Shown here piece after piece: positions 16,198 through 23,659 of a DNA stretch of 29,524 nucleotides. The notes beneath the pieces are model-generated. The model saw only the letters and a program-made list of their open reading frames with translations. It did not search any database and was not told the DNA's origin. A program made the position numbers and the translations under genes. The DNA lies in contig CAMCTC010000058.1 in assembly GCA_945878355.1 (NCBI GenBank), positions 1 to 29,524 of the forward strand, written 5' to 3'. Origin of the DNA: Bordetella parapertussis (lineage in GTDB: Bacteria > Pseudomonadota > Gammaproteobacteria > Burkholderiales > Burkholderiaceae_C). The stretch's first letter is position 1; each line of letters opens with the position of its first letter.

Positions 16198-17871
16198 TCA
16201 GTTGGCCCAGTAAGTGAGCTCGTCGCCGGCGGCCTGCGGCTGGTCCAGCGTCTTGTCGATCAGCACCGGCATCTCGATGAACGAGGGCCACAGCGGCGGC
16301 GGCATGCCGGCATGGTGGGTGGCGAGCAAGGCCTTGAGCTGGGCCAGTTTCTGCGGCTGCAGCGCTGCCAGGTTGTGCCGCTCGGTCGGGTCGTCGCCGA
16401 GATTGAACAGCCAGTCCTTCTTGGGCCGTTCTGACACGATCAGTTTCCAGCCCTGGTCCTGCACCGTGCGGTAAGGGCCGTCGCGCCAGTACAGCGAACG
16501 CGCCGGCTGCGCCTTGCCGTCCGGCGCCAGGAAGGGCAGCAGGTTGACGCCGTCGATCACCCGGTCGGTCGGCAGGCTGGCGCCCGCCGCCGCCGCCACG
16601 GTGGGCAGGATGTCGATGTTGGACACCGGCGCGGCGTACTGCGTGCCGGCCGGGATGCGGCCGGGCCACTTGGCGACATAAGGCACCCGCAGCCCGCCTT
16701 CGAACAGCGTGAGCTTCCAGCCGCGGTAAGGCTTGTTCAGATCGGGGATGCCGATGTAGCTGGGGGCACCGTTGTCGCTGGTGAAGATCACGATGGTGTT
16801 GCTGTCCAGCCCCTCGTCGCGCAGCGCCTGCAGCACCCGGCCCACGCTGCGGTCTACCGACCGCACCATCGCCGCATAGACCCGACGTCGGTGGTCTGGG
16901 ATGTTGGCCAGCGCGTCATAGTCGGCCTTGCTGGCCTGCAGCGGCGTGTGAACGCCCCAATGCGCCAAGTACATGAAAAATGGCCGGTGCTTGTTGCGCT
17001 GGATCGCCGTGACCGCCTCGTCGGTGAAGTAGTCGGTCAGGTACTTGGAGGGCTCGAACCACTTGCCGGCGTTGTAGCTGACGCCGTATCGCATGTTGGG
17101 CCACAGGAAGCGGTCGATCGGGTCGAAGTCCTGTTTGGAATTGACCACCCGTGGGTCTTTTTCGGGCAGGTACAGCCCGCTCTCCATGAACAGGCTCTCG
17201 TCGAAGCCCTGGTTTTTGGGCCGCATCTCAGGGGTGCTGCCGAGGTGCCATTTGCCGATGTGGATGTTGTGGTAGCCGCGGCCCTTGAGCAGTTCGGCCA
17301 ACGTGCGCTCGGACGCTGGCATGCCCAGGTCGCTGAAATCTTTGGCCTGGCTGGCTTTGGCCTGGTCGATGATGGCCGGGTAGAGACGGTTGGGATCGGC
17401 GTACAGAGAGCCCGCCACGCGGGCCAGCGAGCCGGGCGTGGGAGTGAACTCGACGCCAAAGCGCCAGGGGTAGCGGCCCGTCATCAGCGCGGCGCGCGAG
17501 ACGGTGCACACCGCGCTGCCGGCGTAGCCCTGGTCGAATCGCACGCCGTCGCGGGCGATCGAATCGATCGCCGGTGTGGGCACGCCTTCGGCCTGGTGGC
17601 CGCCGCCGTGGGTCGAGACATCGTTGATGCCCAGGTCGTCGGCCAGGATCACGATGATGTTGGGCGGGCGCTGCGCCAGCGCTTGCGCTGGCGCAGCCGG
17701 CCCGTCCTGCCAGGGCACCGGGCGGTTGGCATCGCGGGGGTTGGCGATGTCGGTGTACCAGCCCAGCGAGTACATCAGCACATACATCCGGTTGGCATAG
17801 ACCAGCGCAGCCACAGCGGCGAGCGCAAGTGCAGCGATCAGCAAGGATTTGCGAAGCTTCATCTTCGACAT
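16198..17871 (-). CDS. Membrane-anchored sulfatase with atypical CTVSR signature
   Basis: This is a 557-residue type I sulfatase. An N-terminal hydrophobic segment (about 9-25) without a clear cleavage site anchors it to the membrane, with the catalytic domain starting at NIIVILADDLG (71-81; Asp78 and Asp79 bind calcium). The signature reads CTVSR at 122-126, with Val where FGE substrates have Pro or Ala; I read the codons as TGC ACC GTC TCG CGC. GKWHLG and IFTSDNGAP follow. The C-terminal part has LYWRDGPYRTVQDQGWKLIVSERPKKDWLFNL, usual for arylsulfatases. The ATG at 17871 (MSKMKLRK) was preferred over 17925, which lies inside the upstream gene. The gene follows the PF10118 hydrolase by two bases and precedes FGE, so the three are co-translated. 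Confidence 0.87.
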   Translation of the reverse strand: MSKMKLRKSLLIAALALAAVAALVYANRMYVLMYSLGWYTDIANPRDANRPVPWQDGPAAPAQALAQRPPNIIVILADDLGINDVSTHGGGHQAEGVPTPAIDSIARDGVRFDQGYAGSAVCTVSRAALMTGRYPWRFGVEFTPTPGSLARVAGSLYADPNRLYPAIIDQAKASQAKDFSDLGMPASERTLAELLKGRGYHNIHIGKWHLGSTPEMRPKNQGFDESLFMESGLYLPEKDPRVVNSKQDFDPIDRFLWPNMRYGVSYNAGKWFEPSKYLTDYFTDEAVTAIQRNKHRPFFMYLAHWGVHTPLQASKADYDALANIPDHRRRVYAAMVRSVDRSVGRVLQALRDEGLDSNTIVIFTSDNGAPSYIGIPDLNKPYRGWKLTLFEGGLRVPYVAKWPGRIPAGTQYAAPVSNIDILPTVAAAAGASLPTDRVIDGVNLLPFLAPDGKAQPARSLYWRDGPYRTVQDQGWKLIVSERPKKDWLFNLGDDPTERHNLAALQPQKLAQLKALLATHHAGMPPPLWPSFIEMPVLIDKTLDQPQAAGDELTYWAN

Positions 17872-17873
17872 GG

Positions 17874-18698
17874 TCAGCGCGCGGTCCCGACCACTGAGAA
17901 TTGCGCCGCGTTGTCTATCAACCATTGCTTCGACAGCGCCGCTTCATGCTGGCTGGGATGAAAATCTCGCGCCAGGTAATCGCGCCACAGGCCGACATTG
18001 CCGCGGATGACACCGTCGCGGGCCAGCAGCAGCCTGGCCCCGCTGCGCCAGGTTGACCAGCGCCAGAAGCTGCCGTCGTGCCACAGGTTGCGCAAGGTCT
18101 GGCGCAGCACGTCGGCCAGGAAGACCACCGTGACATAGCGGAAAACGCGCAGCCGCCAGACATGGTGACCGCTGATGGCTTGGTAGATGTCGAAGGCCGT
18201 GTTGCGGTGCTCGGACTCCTCGGCGCTGTGCCACTGCCACATGGTTTGCAGCCGAGGCTCGGCGCCGGCCAGTGCCTCGGGGTGGCGCAGCAACCAGTCG
18301 GCGAAGATCGCGGTGAAATGCTCGGTTGCCGCGGTCGCGGCCACATGCATCCGAACGTCGCGGTGGGCGTTCGCGGCGATGCGTTTCAAGGCCCGAAGTT
18401 CTATGGTATTGCGCAAGCCCTGCTGGGTCAGATGGCTGTTGAACAGCGTGTGGATTCGCCTGTGCGTGGCTTCCTGGCCGACAAAGCCGGCGACCTCGGC
18501 CGCGAAACGGCCGCGCTCGGCCTCGGGCAAGGACTTCAGGCCATTGCGCACCGAGTCGATGAAATACTGCTCACCGACCGGAAAGCTCATCGACAGCGCG
18601 TTGAAAAACGCTGATCGGAACGCATCGCCACCGTTCCAATGCTTCGCCACCGGACTGCCGAGATCGATCAGCAGGCGGCGCACCACGAGTTCACTCAC
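17874..18698 (-). CDS. PF10118-type metal-dependent hydrolase
   Basis: This is a 274-residue, all-helical protein. The metal-binding pattern is visible as FVGQEATHRRIHTLFNSHL, TEHFTAIFADWLL and WHSAEESEHRNTAFDIY, matching the 'predicted metal-dependent hydrolase' family PF10118, whose reaction is not known. A hydrophobic stretch in the second half (RVFRYVTVVFLADVL) may bind a membrane or a hydrophobic ligand. I chose a GTG start at 18698 (VSELVVRRLL) because AAGGGA lies six bases upstream; the TTG at 18713 falls on that ribosome site. It is the first gene of the minus-strand operon with sulfatase, FGE and DUF1254, which suggests a role in handling the same substrate. Confidence 0.8.
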   Translation of the reverse strand: MSELVVRRLLIDLGSPVAKHWNGGDAFRSAFFNALSMSFPVGEQYFIDSVRNGLKSLPEAERGRFAAEVAGFVGQEATHRRIHTLFNSHLTQQGLRNTIELRALKRIAANAHRDVRMHVAATAATEHFTAIFADWLLRHPEALAGAEPRLQTMWQWHSAEESEHRNTAFDIYQAISGHHVWRLRVFRYVTVVFLADVLRQTLRNLWHDGSFWRWSTWRSGARLLLARDGVIRGNVGLWRDYLARDFHPSQHEAALSKQWLIDNAAQFSVVGTAR

Positions 18699-18965
18699 CG
18701 AAAATCCCTTCAAGAATCGTCTGACACGCAGCCAAGCTGGTCGGTTTCAGCCTGGCGGAGCGCCTCCCGCTGTGCCGGCGCGGCATTCTGGTCGGCATCG
18801 CAGGGTTCGGGCAGTCGTCTGGGTTACAGCCGCTGCCAGCAGTCCGATACACAAGTGTACGGTTCGCACCCCGTCAAACGACTACGCATCTACCCTGTGC
18901 ATGGAACCGACTTCAGCATGCGGCTGCGCAAGACTGACGCTCCGGTGCGGGACCAGAATGGCGCG
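18699..18965. promoter_or_regulatory. Divergent interval upstream of the sulfatase-FGE operon
   Basis: This is a 267-base non-coding stretch between two divergent genes. It should hold the promoter of the minus-strand operon. The only notable symmetry is TACAC-aa-GTGTA at 18848-18859, a 12-base inverted repeat of operator size about 150 bases from the operon start. No convincing -35/-10 pair was found on either strand. Confidence 0.35.
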
Positions 18966-19313
18966 ATGAAGACCCTCGCTCTGATCTTGGTTTGCGCCTG
19001 CGCTGGTGTGTTGGCCCAGACCGGCGTACCGGGGACCGCGCCTTCGGCGCCGCGTCCGGCCAAACCCGCACCACGGCTGATGACACCGGCCGAGGCGCGC
19101 GACAGTGCCACCGCGCCGGGGGAGTTGCGACCCGAGCGCCCGGTCGTGCCGCAGATCAGCATCCCGCTGGGCAAGACGCCACCTCGGCCGGCGGCGCGCG
19201 TGGCGTCCGCATCGACCGGTGCCGTCCACGACGCGATGGCACGCTGCAAGGCCCTTGAAAGCGAGCCCGAGCGCGCCAAATGCCTGACCCGGATAGCCCG
19301 CGAGTCGCGCTGA
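18966..19313 (+). CDS. Small exported protein of unknown function
   Basis: This is a 115-residue protein with a clear signal peptide (MKTLALILVCACAGVLAQ, cleavage near residue 18; a Cys at 11-13 could be a lipobox variant but the spacing is poor). A long Pro/Ala/Arg-rich linker follows (about 20-80), then a short C-terminal region with ARCKALESEPERAKCLTRIARESR, in which two cysteines could form a disulfide. I do not recognise the family. I chose the ATG at 18966 because it begins exactly at the signal peptide; the longer frame to 18639 overlaps the divergent promoter and the neighbouring gene. The ribosome site is weak. Convergent or divergent pairing with neighbours gives no functional hint. 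Confidence 0.6.
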   Translation: MKTLALILVCACAGVLAQTGVPGTAPSAPRPAKPAPRLMTPAEARDSATAPGELRPERPVVPQISIPLGKTPPRPAARVASASTGAVHDAMARCKALESEPERAKCLTRIARESR

Positions 19314-19384
19314 TCGATTGAATTCCTGCCGCAAGCCCGCGTGGCGTGCGATGCTGCAGGTCTGACAACGATGGTGACCCCCTG

Positions 19385-20278
19385 ATGCTCGCACGCTTGC
19401 CTGCCGCTTTGCGCGGCGCTTTCACTGCCTTGACACTGACGCTGAGCACGCTGCTGCTGACCTCGCTGATGATGCTGCCTGCGCTGCTCAAGCTGCTGCC
19501 GCTGCCCGCGTTGCGCCGTGCCTGCGACCACGCGCTGACCGCGTTGGCCTCGGCCTGGGTGGCGATCAACAACAGCTGGATCGCCGCGGTGCGCCCGGCG
19601 CTGTGGGACGTGCAGGGCGTGGCCGACCTGCATTCGCGCGGCTGGTATCTGGTGTCGGCGAACCACCAGAGCTGGGTCGACATCCTGGTGCTGCAGCGCA
19701 TCTTCCACGGCAAGATCCCGTTCCTGAAGTTCTTCCTCAAGCAAGAGCTGATCTGGGTGCCGGTGATCGGCCTGGCTTGGTGGGCGTTGGACTTCCCGTT
19801 CATGAAGCGCGGCCGCGGCCATGGTGCGCGCCAGAACGACTTGCTCGCCACCCGCCTGGCCTGCGAAAAGTTCAAGCGCATCCCGACTTCGGTGATCAAC
19901 TTTGTCGAGGGCACCCGCTTCACACCAGCCAAGCAGGCCGCGCAGCGCAGCCCCTACCGTCACCTGCTCAAGCCCAAGATCGGCGGCCTGGGCATTGCGC
20001 TGGCGACGATGGGTGAGCAGTTCGAGGCCTTGCTCGATGTGACCATCGTCTACCCGCAGGGCGCACCGAAGTTCTGGGACTTGCTGTGCGGGCGCATCGC
20101 CGCGGTGTCAGTGCGGGTGCAGGCGCGCGAGATCCCCGAGGCGGTGCTGGGCAGCGACCCGGTCGGCGACAAGGCCTACCGCCAGCGGCTCAACGCCTGG
20201 GTCGAGCAGCAGTGGGTCGAGAAAGACCTGCTGATCGACGGCATGCTGGCGGCTTCGCGGCAAGCGTCTGCGCGTTGA
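19385..20278 (+). CDS. LPLAT-type acyltransferase (YihG-like)
   Basis: This is a 297-residue inner-membrane acyltransferase of the lysophospholipid/glycerol-3-phosphate type. A membrane segment lies at about 10-36 (ALTLTLSTLLLTSLMMLPALL). The catalytic HxxxxD motif appears as NHQSWVD (His-Gln-Ser-Trp-Val-Asp), with the later FVEGTRF phosphate-binding block and PFMKRG block in the usual order and spacing. The E. coli YihG/YcfM-adjacent family of poly- or lyso-lipid acyltransferases shares this layout. The ATG at 19385 has GGTGA upstream and starts just before the membrane helix; the frame from 19346 has a polar extension. It is followed after 34 bases by an AmpG-like permease gene on the same strand. 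Confidence 0.87.
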   Translation: MLARLPAALRGAFTALTLTLSTLLLTSLMMLPALLKLLPLPALRRACDHALTALASAWVAINNSWIAAVRPALWDVQGVADLHSRGWYLVSANHQSWVDILVLQRIFHGKIPFLKFFLKQELIWVPVIGLAWWALDFPFMKRGRGHGARQNDLLATRLACEKFKRIPTSVINFVEGTRFTPAKQAAQRSPYRHLLKPKIGGLGIALATMGEQFEALLDVTIVYPQGAPKFWDLLCGRIAAVSVRVQAREIPEAVLGSDPVGDKAYRQRLNAWVEQQWVEKDLLIDGMLAASRQASAR

Positions 20279-20312
20279 AAAGCTGGCCCTCAGACCCCCT
20301 GGCGCCCCGAAC

Positions 20313-21902
20313 TTGACCCTCGATTCCAACCGCCGCGCCGCAGGCGCTTACAGCCTGTTCGTGGTCGGCCTGCTCGGCTTTGCCTCTGGCCTGCCGCTGG
20401 CGCTGACCGGCCAGGCGCTGCAGGCCTGGCTCAGCACCGAGGGGGTAGACATCGCCACCATCGGCTTCCTCAGCCTGGTCGGTCTGCCCTACACCTTCAA
20501 GTTCTTGTGGGCGCCACTGATGGACCGTTTCGAGCTCTGGCCCGCTTTGGGCCGGCGCCGCGGTTGGCTGGTGCTGACGCAGCTGGCCTTGGCTGGCGCG
20601 CTGTGGGCCTTGTCGGCAACCCCGCCGCGCGGCGCGCTACAGGTCTTTGCGCTGCTGGCAGTGGTGGTGGCTTTCGTGTCGGCCTCGCAGGATGTGGTGA
20701 TCGATGCCTACCGCACCGACCTGCTCGCGCCGGCCCAGCGTGGCTTGGGGGCCTCTTTGAGCGTGTTGGGCTACCGGCTGGCGATGATCTTGTCGGGCGG
20801 CGTGGCGCTGATCTGGACCGACGCCACCCAGGGCAGCGGCTGGTCCTGGCCGCAGGTCTACCGCTTGATGGCGGCGATCATGGTTGGCGCTGCGCTGGTC
20901 TCGGCGCTGCTGCTGCCGCGGCTGGCAGCCCTGCCTGCCGACAGCGCCGGGCCGGCAAGCGGCGCAGCGCGCAACGACTTGCTGGGCTTTGCTGCGGTGG
21001 TGGCGGCGGTGGCTGTGGGTTACCTCGCGACGCTGCATTTGTTCACGCCGCTGGCCCGGGCGCTGCTGGGGCCCTGGCTGGCGCTGGGCTCGCTAGCTGC
21101 CAGCCTGCAGGCGCGCTGGATCGACTTGCTGGCGCTGCTGATGGGTCTGGGCCTGACGCTGCCGCTGGCGGCCTGGGCGGCGCGGCGCGCGCGCTTCGAG
21201 ACCTTGCTGGGCGGCATGCGCAGCTATTTCTCGCAGCCGGGCGCGGCGATGTTTCTGCTGTTCATCGTGCTCTACAAGCTCGGCGACGCGTTTGCCGGTG
21301 CGCTGATGACGCCTTTCCTGCTCAAGGCGATGGCTTTCAGTTCGGCCGAAGTCGGCCTGGTCAACAAGATCATCGGGCTGTGGTTGACCATCGGTGGCGC
21401 GCTGCTGGGCGGGCTGCTGATGCTGCGGCTCGGGTTGTGGCGCGCGCTGATGTTGTTCGGGGTGCTGCAGGCCGCCAGCAACCTGGGTTTTTGGTGGCTG
21501 GCAGTGCATGGCAAGGGCAGCCTGCCTGGCCTGTTGATCCCGGCTTTCGACTTCGGCTTGGTCTCGCTGAGCCAAGCCACACCGGTCGACGGCGGGCTGT
21601 TGATGGTGATCGCTTTCGAGAACCTGTCGGGCGGCATGGGCACGGCGGCCTTCCTGGCTTTCTTGATGAGTCTGACCCAGCAGCGTTTCACGGCCACCCA
21701 GTTCGCGATGCTCAGCGCTTTCGCATCGGTCGGCCGGGTCTGGGTCGGGCCGCTGGCCGGGGTGCTGGCCGAATCGATAGGCTGGCCCGTATTCTTCGTC
21801 GTCTCGACGGTACTGGCGCTGCCGGCGCTGGCGATGCTGTGGGCCATGCGTCTGGCGCTGCGCCGGCTCGAACTGGTGCCCGGCGCGCCGGCCGACGATT
21901 GA
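20313..21902 (+). CDS. AmpG-like MFS permease
   Basis: This is a 529-residue major facilitator with about 12-14 membrane segments. The N-terminal part reads LLGFASGLPLALTGQALQAWLSTEGVDIATIGFLSLVGLPYTFKFLWAPLMDRF, a characteristic AmpG motif set, then GRRRGWLVLTQ in the first cytoplasmic loop and SQDVVIDAYRTD. AmpG imports anhydro-muropeptides for cell-wall recycling and beta-lactamase induction; some relatives carry other solutes. The start is TTG (20313-20315), the first start after the in-frame region opens. There is no clear ribosome site, so translation may depend on coupling with the acyltransferase gene ending 34 bases upstream. I see no ampC/ampR nearby. Confidence 0.85.
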   Translation: MTLDSNRRAAGAYSLFVVGLLGFASGLPLALTGQALQAWLSTEGVDIATIGFLSLVGLPYTFKFLWAPLMDRFELWPALGRRRGWLVLTQLALAGALWALSATPPRGALQVFALLAVVVAFVSASQDVVIDAYRTDLLAPAQRGLGASLSVLGYRLAMILSGGVALIWTDATQGSGWSWPQVYRLMAAIMVGAALVSALLLPRLAALPADSAGPASGAARNDLLGFAAVVAAVAVGYLATLHLFTPLARALLGPWLALGSLAASLQARWIDLLALLMGLGLTLPLAAWAARRARFETLLGGMRSYFSQPGAAMFLLFIVLYKLGDAFAGALMTPFLLKAMAFSSAEVGLVNKIIGLWLTIGGALLGGLLMLRLGLWRALMLFGVLQAASNLGFWWLAVHGKGSLPGLLIPAFDFGLVSLSQATPVDGGLLMVIAFENLSGGMGTAAFLAFLMSLTQQRFTATQFAMLSAFASVGRVWVGPLAGVLAESIGWPVFFVVSTVLALPALAMLWAMRLALRRLELVPGAPADD

Positions 21903-21961
21903 CTATCCGCCGATCGGCCACAGATGATCAGCCACCCAACCCCGCTGCGCAGGCCCAGTCG

Positions 21962-22888
21962 ATGACACCATCCCACTGCACCGAGTTCAACCTTGAGGCT
22001 GATGTCGCATTGCCGGCCATCGCAGCGCGCTGTGGCTGCGCGCTGCACGCCAGGCGCCGGCTCGGCGGGGCCTTGATCGGTGCCGGCGTGCTGGCCGCGC
22101 TCGGTGGGGCTGGCGCGGCGCAGGCCGAAGACGCCGAGTGCAGGCGTTCGAGCTTCACAAAGCTGGTGTCGGCCGACCAGATCGAGCAGTCCGCCAACCA
22201 GCAATACCGCCAGATGCTGCAGCAAGCCAGCGAGCAGCGCGCGCTGGCGCCGGTCGACAGCGCCCAGCTGCAGAGGCTGCGCTACATCGCCAAACGCATC
22301 ATCCCGTTCACCGCCGGTTGCAACCCACGGGCCACGCAATGGGTCTGGGACGTCAACCTGATCGGCTCTCAGCAGGTCAACGCCTTTTGCATGCCGGGCG
22401 GCAAGATCGCTTTCTACTTCGGCATCCTGGCCAAACTCCAGCTCGACGACGACGAGGTCGCGATGATCATGGGACACGAGGTCGGGCATGCGCTGCTCGA
22501 GCATGCCCGCGAGCGCATGGGCAAGACCATGGCCACCCGCGGCGTGGCCGAACTGGGCTCGGCGCTGCTCGGACTGGGCGGCGCGGGCCGAACCCTGGCC
22601 GACATGGGCGGGCAGTTGCTGACGCTGCGTTTCTCGCGCGACGACGAGTCCGAGGCCGATGCGCTGGGCCTGGTGCTGGCGTCGCGCGCCGGCTACCGGC
22701 CTGGCGCCGGCGTGTCGCTGTGGCGCAAGATGATGGCCGCGAGCAAGGGCGCGCCGCCGCAGTGGCTGAGCACCCATCCTTCGGGCGACACCCGCATCCG
22801 CGACATGGAGGCGCGGATGGCGCGCGTCGAGCCCTTTTTTGACCAGGCCGCCAAGCCCGACCGCCGCTTCGCGCCGCCCAAGGCCTGA
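21962..22888 (+). CDS. M48 family periplasmic metalloprotease (BepA-like)
   Basis: This is a 308-residue secreted M48 protease. An N-terminal export signal with Arg-rich n-region (ARRRLGGALIGAGVLAALGGAGAAQA) ends near residue 55. The zinc-binding HEVGH motif is at 172-176, and the third-ligand ExxxD lies at 229-233 (ESEAD). WVWDVNLIGSQQVNAFCMPGGKIAFYFGIL upstream and STHPSGDTRIRDM downstream are typical of BepA/LoiP/YggG outer-membrane quality-control proteases. The open frame extends far upstream through the MFS gene; the ATG at 21962 is the first sensible start, 59 bases after the MFS stop. The n-region is long, so a start further in is possible. It converges on the MBL-fold gene. Confidence 0.87.
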   Translation: MTPSHCTEFNLEADVALPAIAARCGCALHARRRLGGALIGAGVLAALGGAGAAQAEDAECRRSSFTKLVSADQIEQSANQQYRQMLQQASEQRALAPVDSAQLQRLRYIAKRIIPFTAGCNPRATQWVWDVNLIGSQQVNAFCMPGGKIAFYFGILAKLQLDDDEVAMIMGHEVGHALLEHARERMGKTMATRGVAELGSALLGLGGAGRTLADMGGQLLTLRFSRDDESEADALGLVLASRAGYRPGAGVSLWRKMMAASKGAPPQWLSTHPSGDTRIRDMEARMARVEPFFDQAAKPDRRFAPPKA

Positions 22889-22917
22889 AGCCCCGGCCCG
22901 GCGCGCAGGCTCGGCGC

Positions 22918-23556
22918 TCAGGTTCCCGCGACGTAGGGGTTGCTGCGGCGCTCGCGGCCGAAGCTGCTCTCGGGGCCGTGGCCAGGAATGAACACGGTGG
23001 CGTCACCCATGGGCCAGAGCCGATCGACGATGCTGTTGATCAGCGTGTCGTGGTCGCCGCCGGGGAAATCGGTGCGGCCTATGCTGCCGGCGAACAACAC
23101 GTCGCCGACGAAAGCGCGCCCAGCCTGCGCGCTGTGGAACACCACATGGCCGGGGGTGTGGCCTGGGCAGTGGCGCACATCCAGCGTGCAGTGGCCGACC
23201 ATGACCTGGTCGCCGTCGGCCAGCCAACGCGTCGGCTTGAAGGGCTCGGCCGGCGCGAAGCCGAACATCTTTGCCTGCTCGGCCAGTCCGTCGATCCAGA
23301 ACTGGTCGCCGGGGTGCGGGCCGACGATCGGCAGCCCGAGCTCGCGCGCCAGCGCCCCGGTGCCGCCGGCATGGTCGATGTGTGCATGCGTGAGCAATAT
23401 CTGCTTGAGCGTGACGCCCAGCCGCGCGACCTCGGCGCGGATCTTGGCCAGGTCGCCGCCGGGATCGACCACTGCGGCCTCGCGGGTCTCGTCGCACCAC
23501 AGGATCGAGCAGTTCTGCTGGAACGGCGTGACGGGGACGGTCAGGTAATGAAGCAT
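22918..23556 (-). CDS. Glyoxalase II-like metallo-beta-lactamase-fold hydrolase (YcbL-like)
   Basis: This is a 212-residue cytoplasmic protein of the short hydroxyacylglutathione-hydrolase type. The dinuclear metal site is complete: THAHIDH (His-x-His-x-Asp-His), CPGHTPGH, GDVLFAGSIGRTDFPGGD and IPGHGPES. VTPFQQNCSILWCDETREAAVVDPGG is the usual N-terminal block. It hydrolyses a thioester, S-lactoylglutathione or a related compound. The ATG at 23556 begins the first strand; the frame from 23655 has 33 extra low-complexity residues. It is convergent with the M48 gene (29-base gap) and lies about 100 bases downstream of the TRAP large permease gene, whose transcript may read through. Confidence 0.88.
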   Translation of the reverse strand: MLHYLTVPVTPFQQNCSILWCDETREAAVVDPGGDLAKIRAEVARLGVTLKQILLTHAHIDHAGGTGALARELGLPIVGPHPGDQFWIDGLAEQAKMFGFAPAEPFKPTRWLADGDQVMVGHCTLDVRHCPGHTPGHVVFHSAQAGRAFVGDVLFAGSIGRTDFPGGDHDTLINSIVDRLWPMGDATVFIPGHGPESSFGRERRSNPYVAGT

Positions 23557-23659
23557 GGCGGGGATCGGTGGTTGAGGCGACGATTCTCGCAAACGGGGAT
23601 CGACACCTGCTGGCTCGAGCACTCGCCCGTCGCCGTCGGCTCGGACCCCCGTCAAGGGC

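Noticed and set aside
18639..18965. N-terminal extension of the small exported protein
   Set aside because: The extension overlaps the divergent gene and promoter, and hides the clear signal peptide starting at 18966.
20507..22888. 793-codon open frame including the M48 protease
   Set aside because: The first 485 codons overlap the AmpG-like gene in another frame and have low-complexity composition. Only the part from 21962 is a gene.
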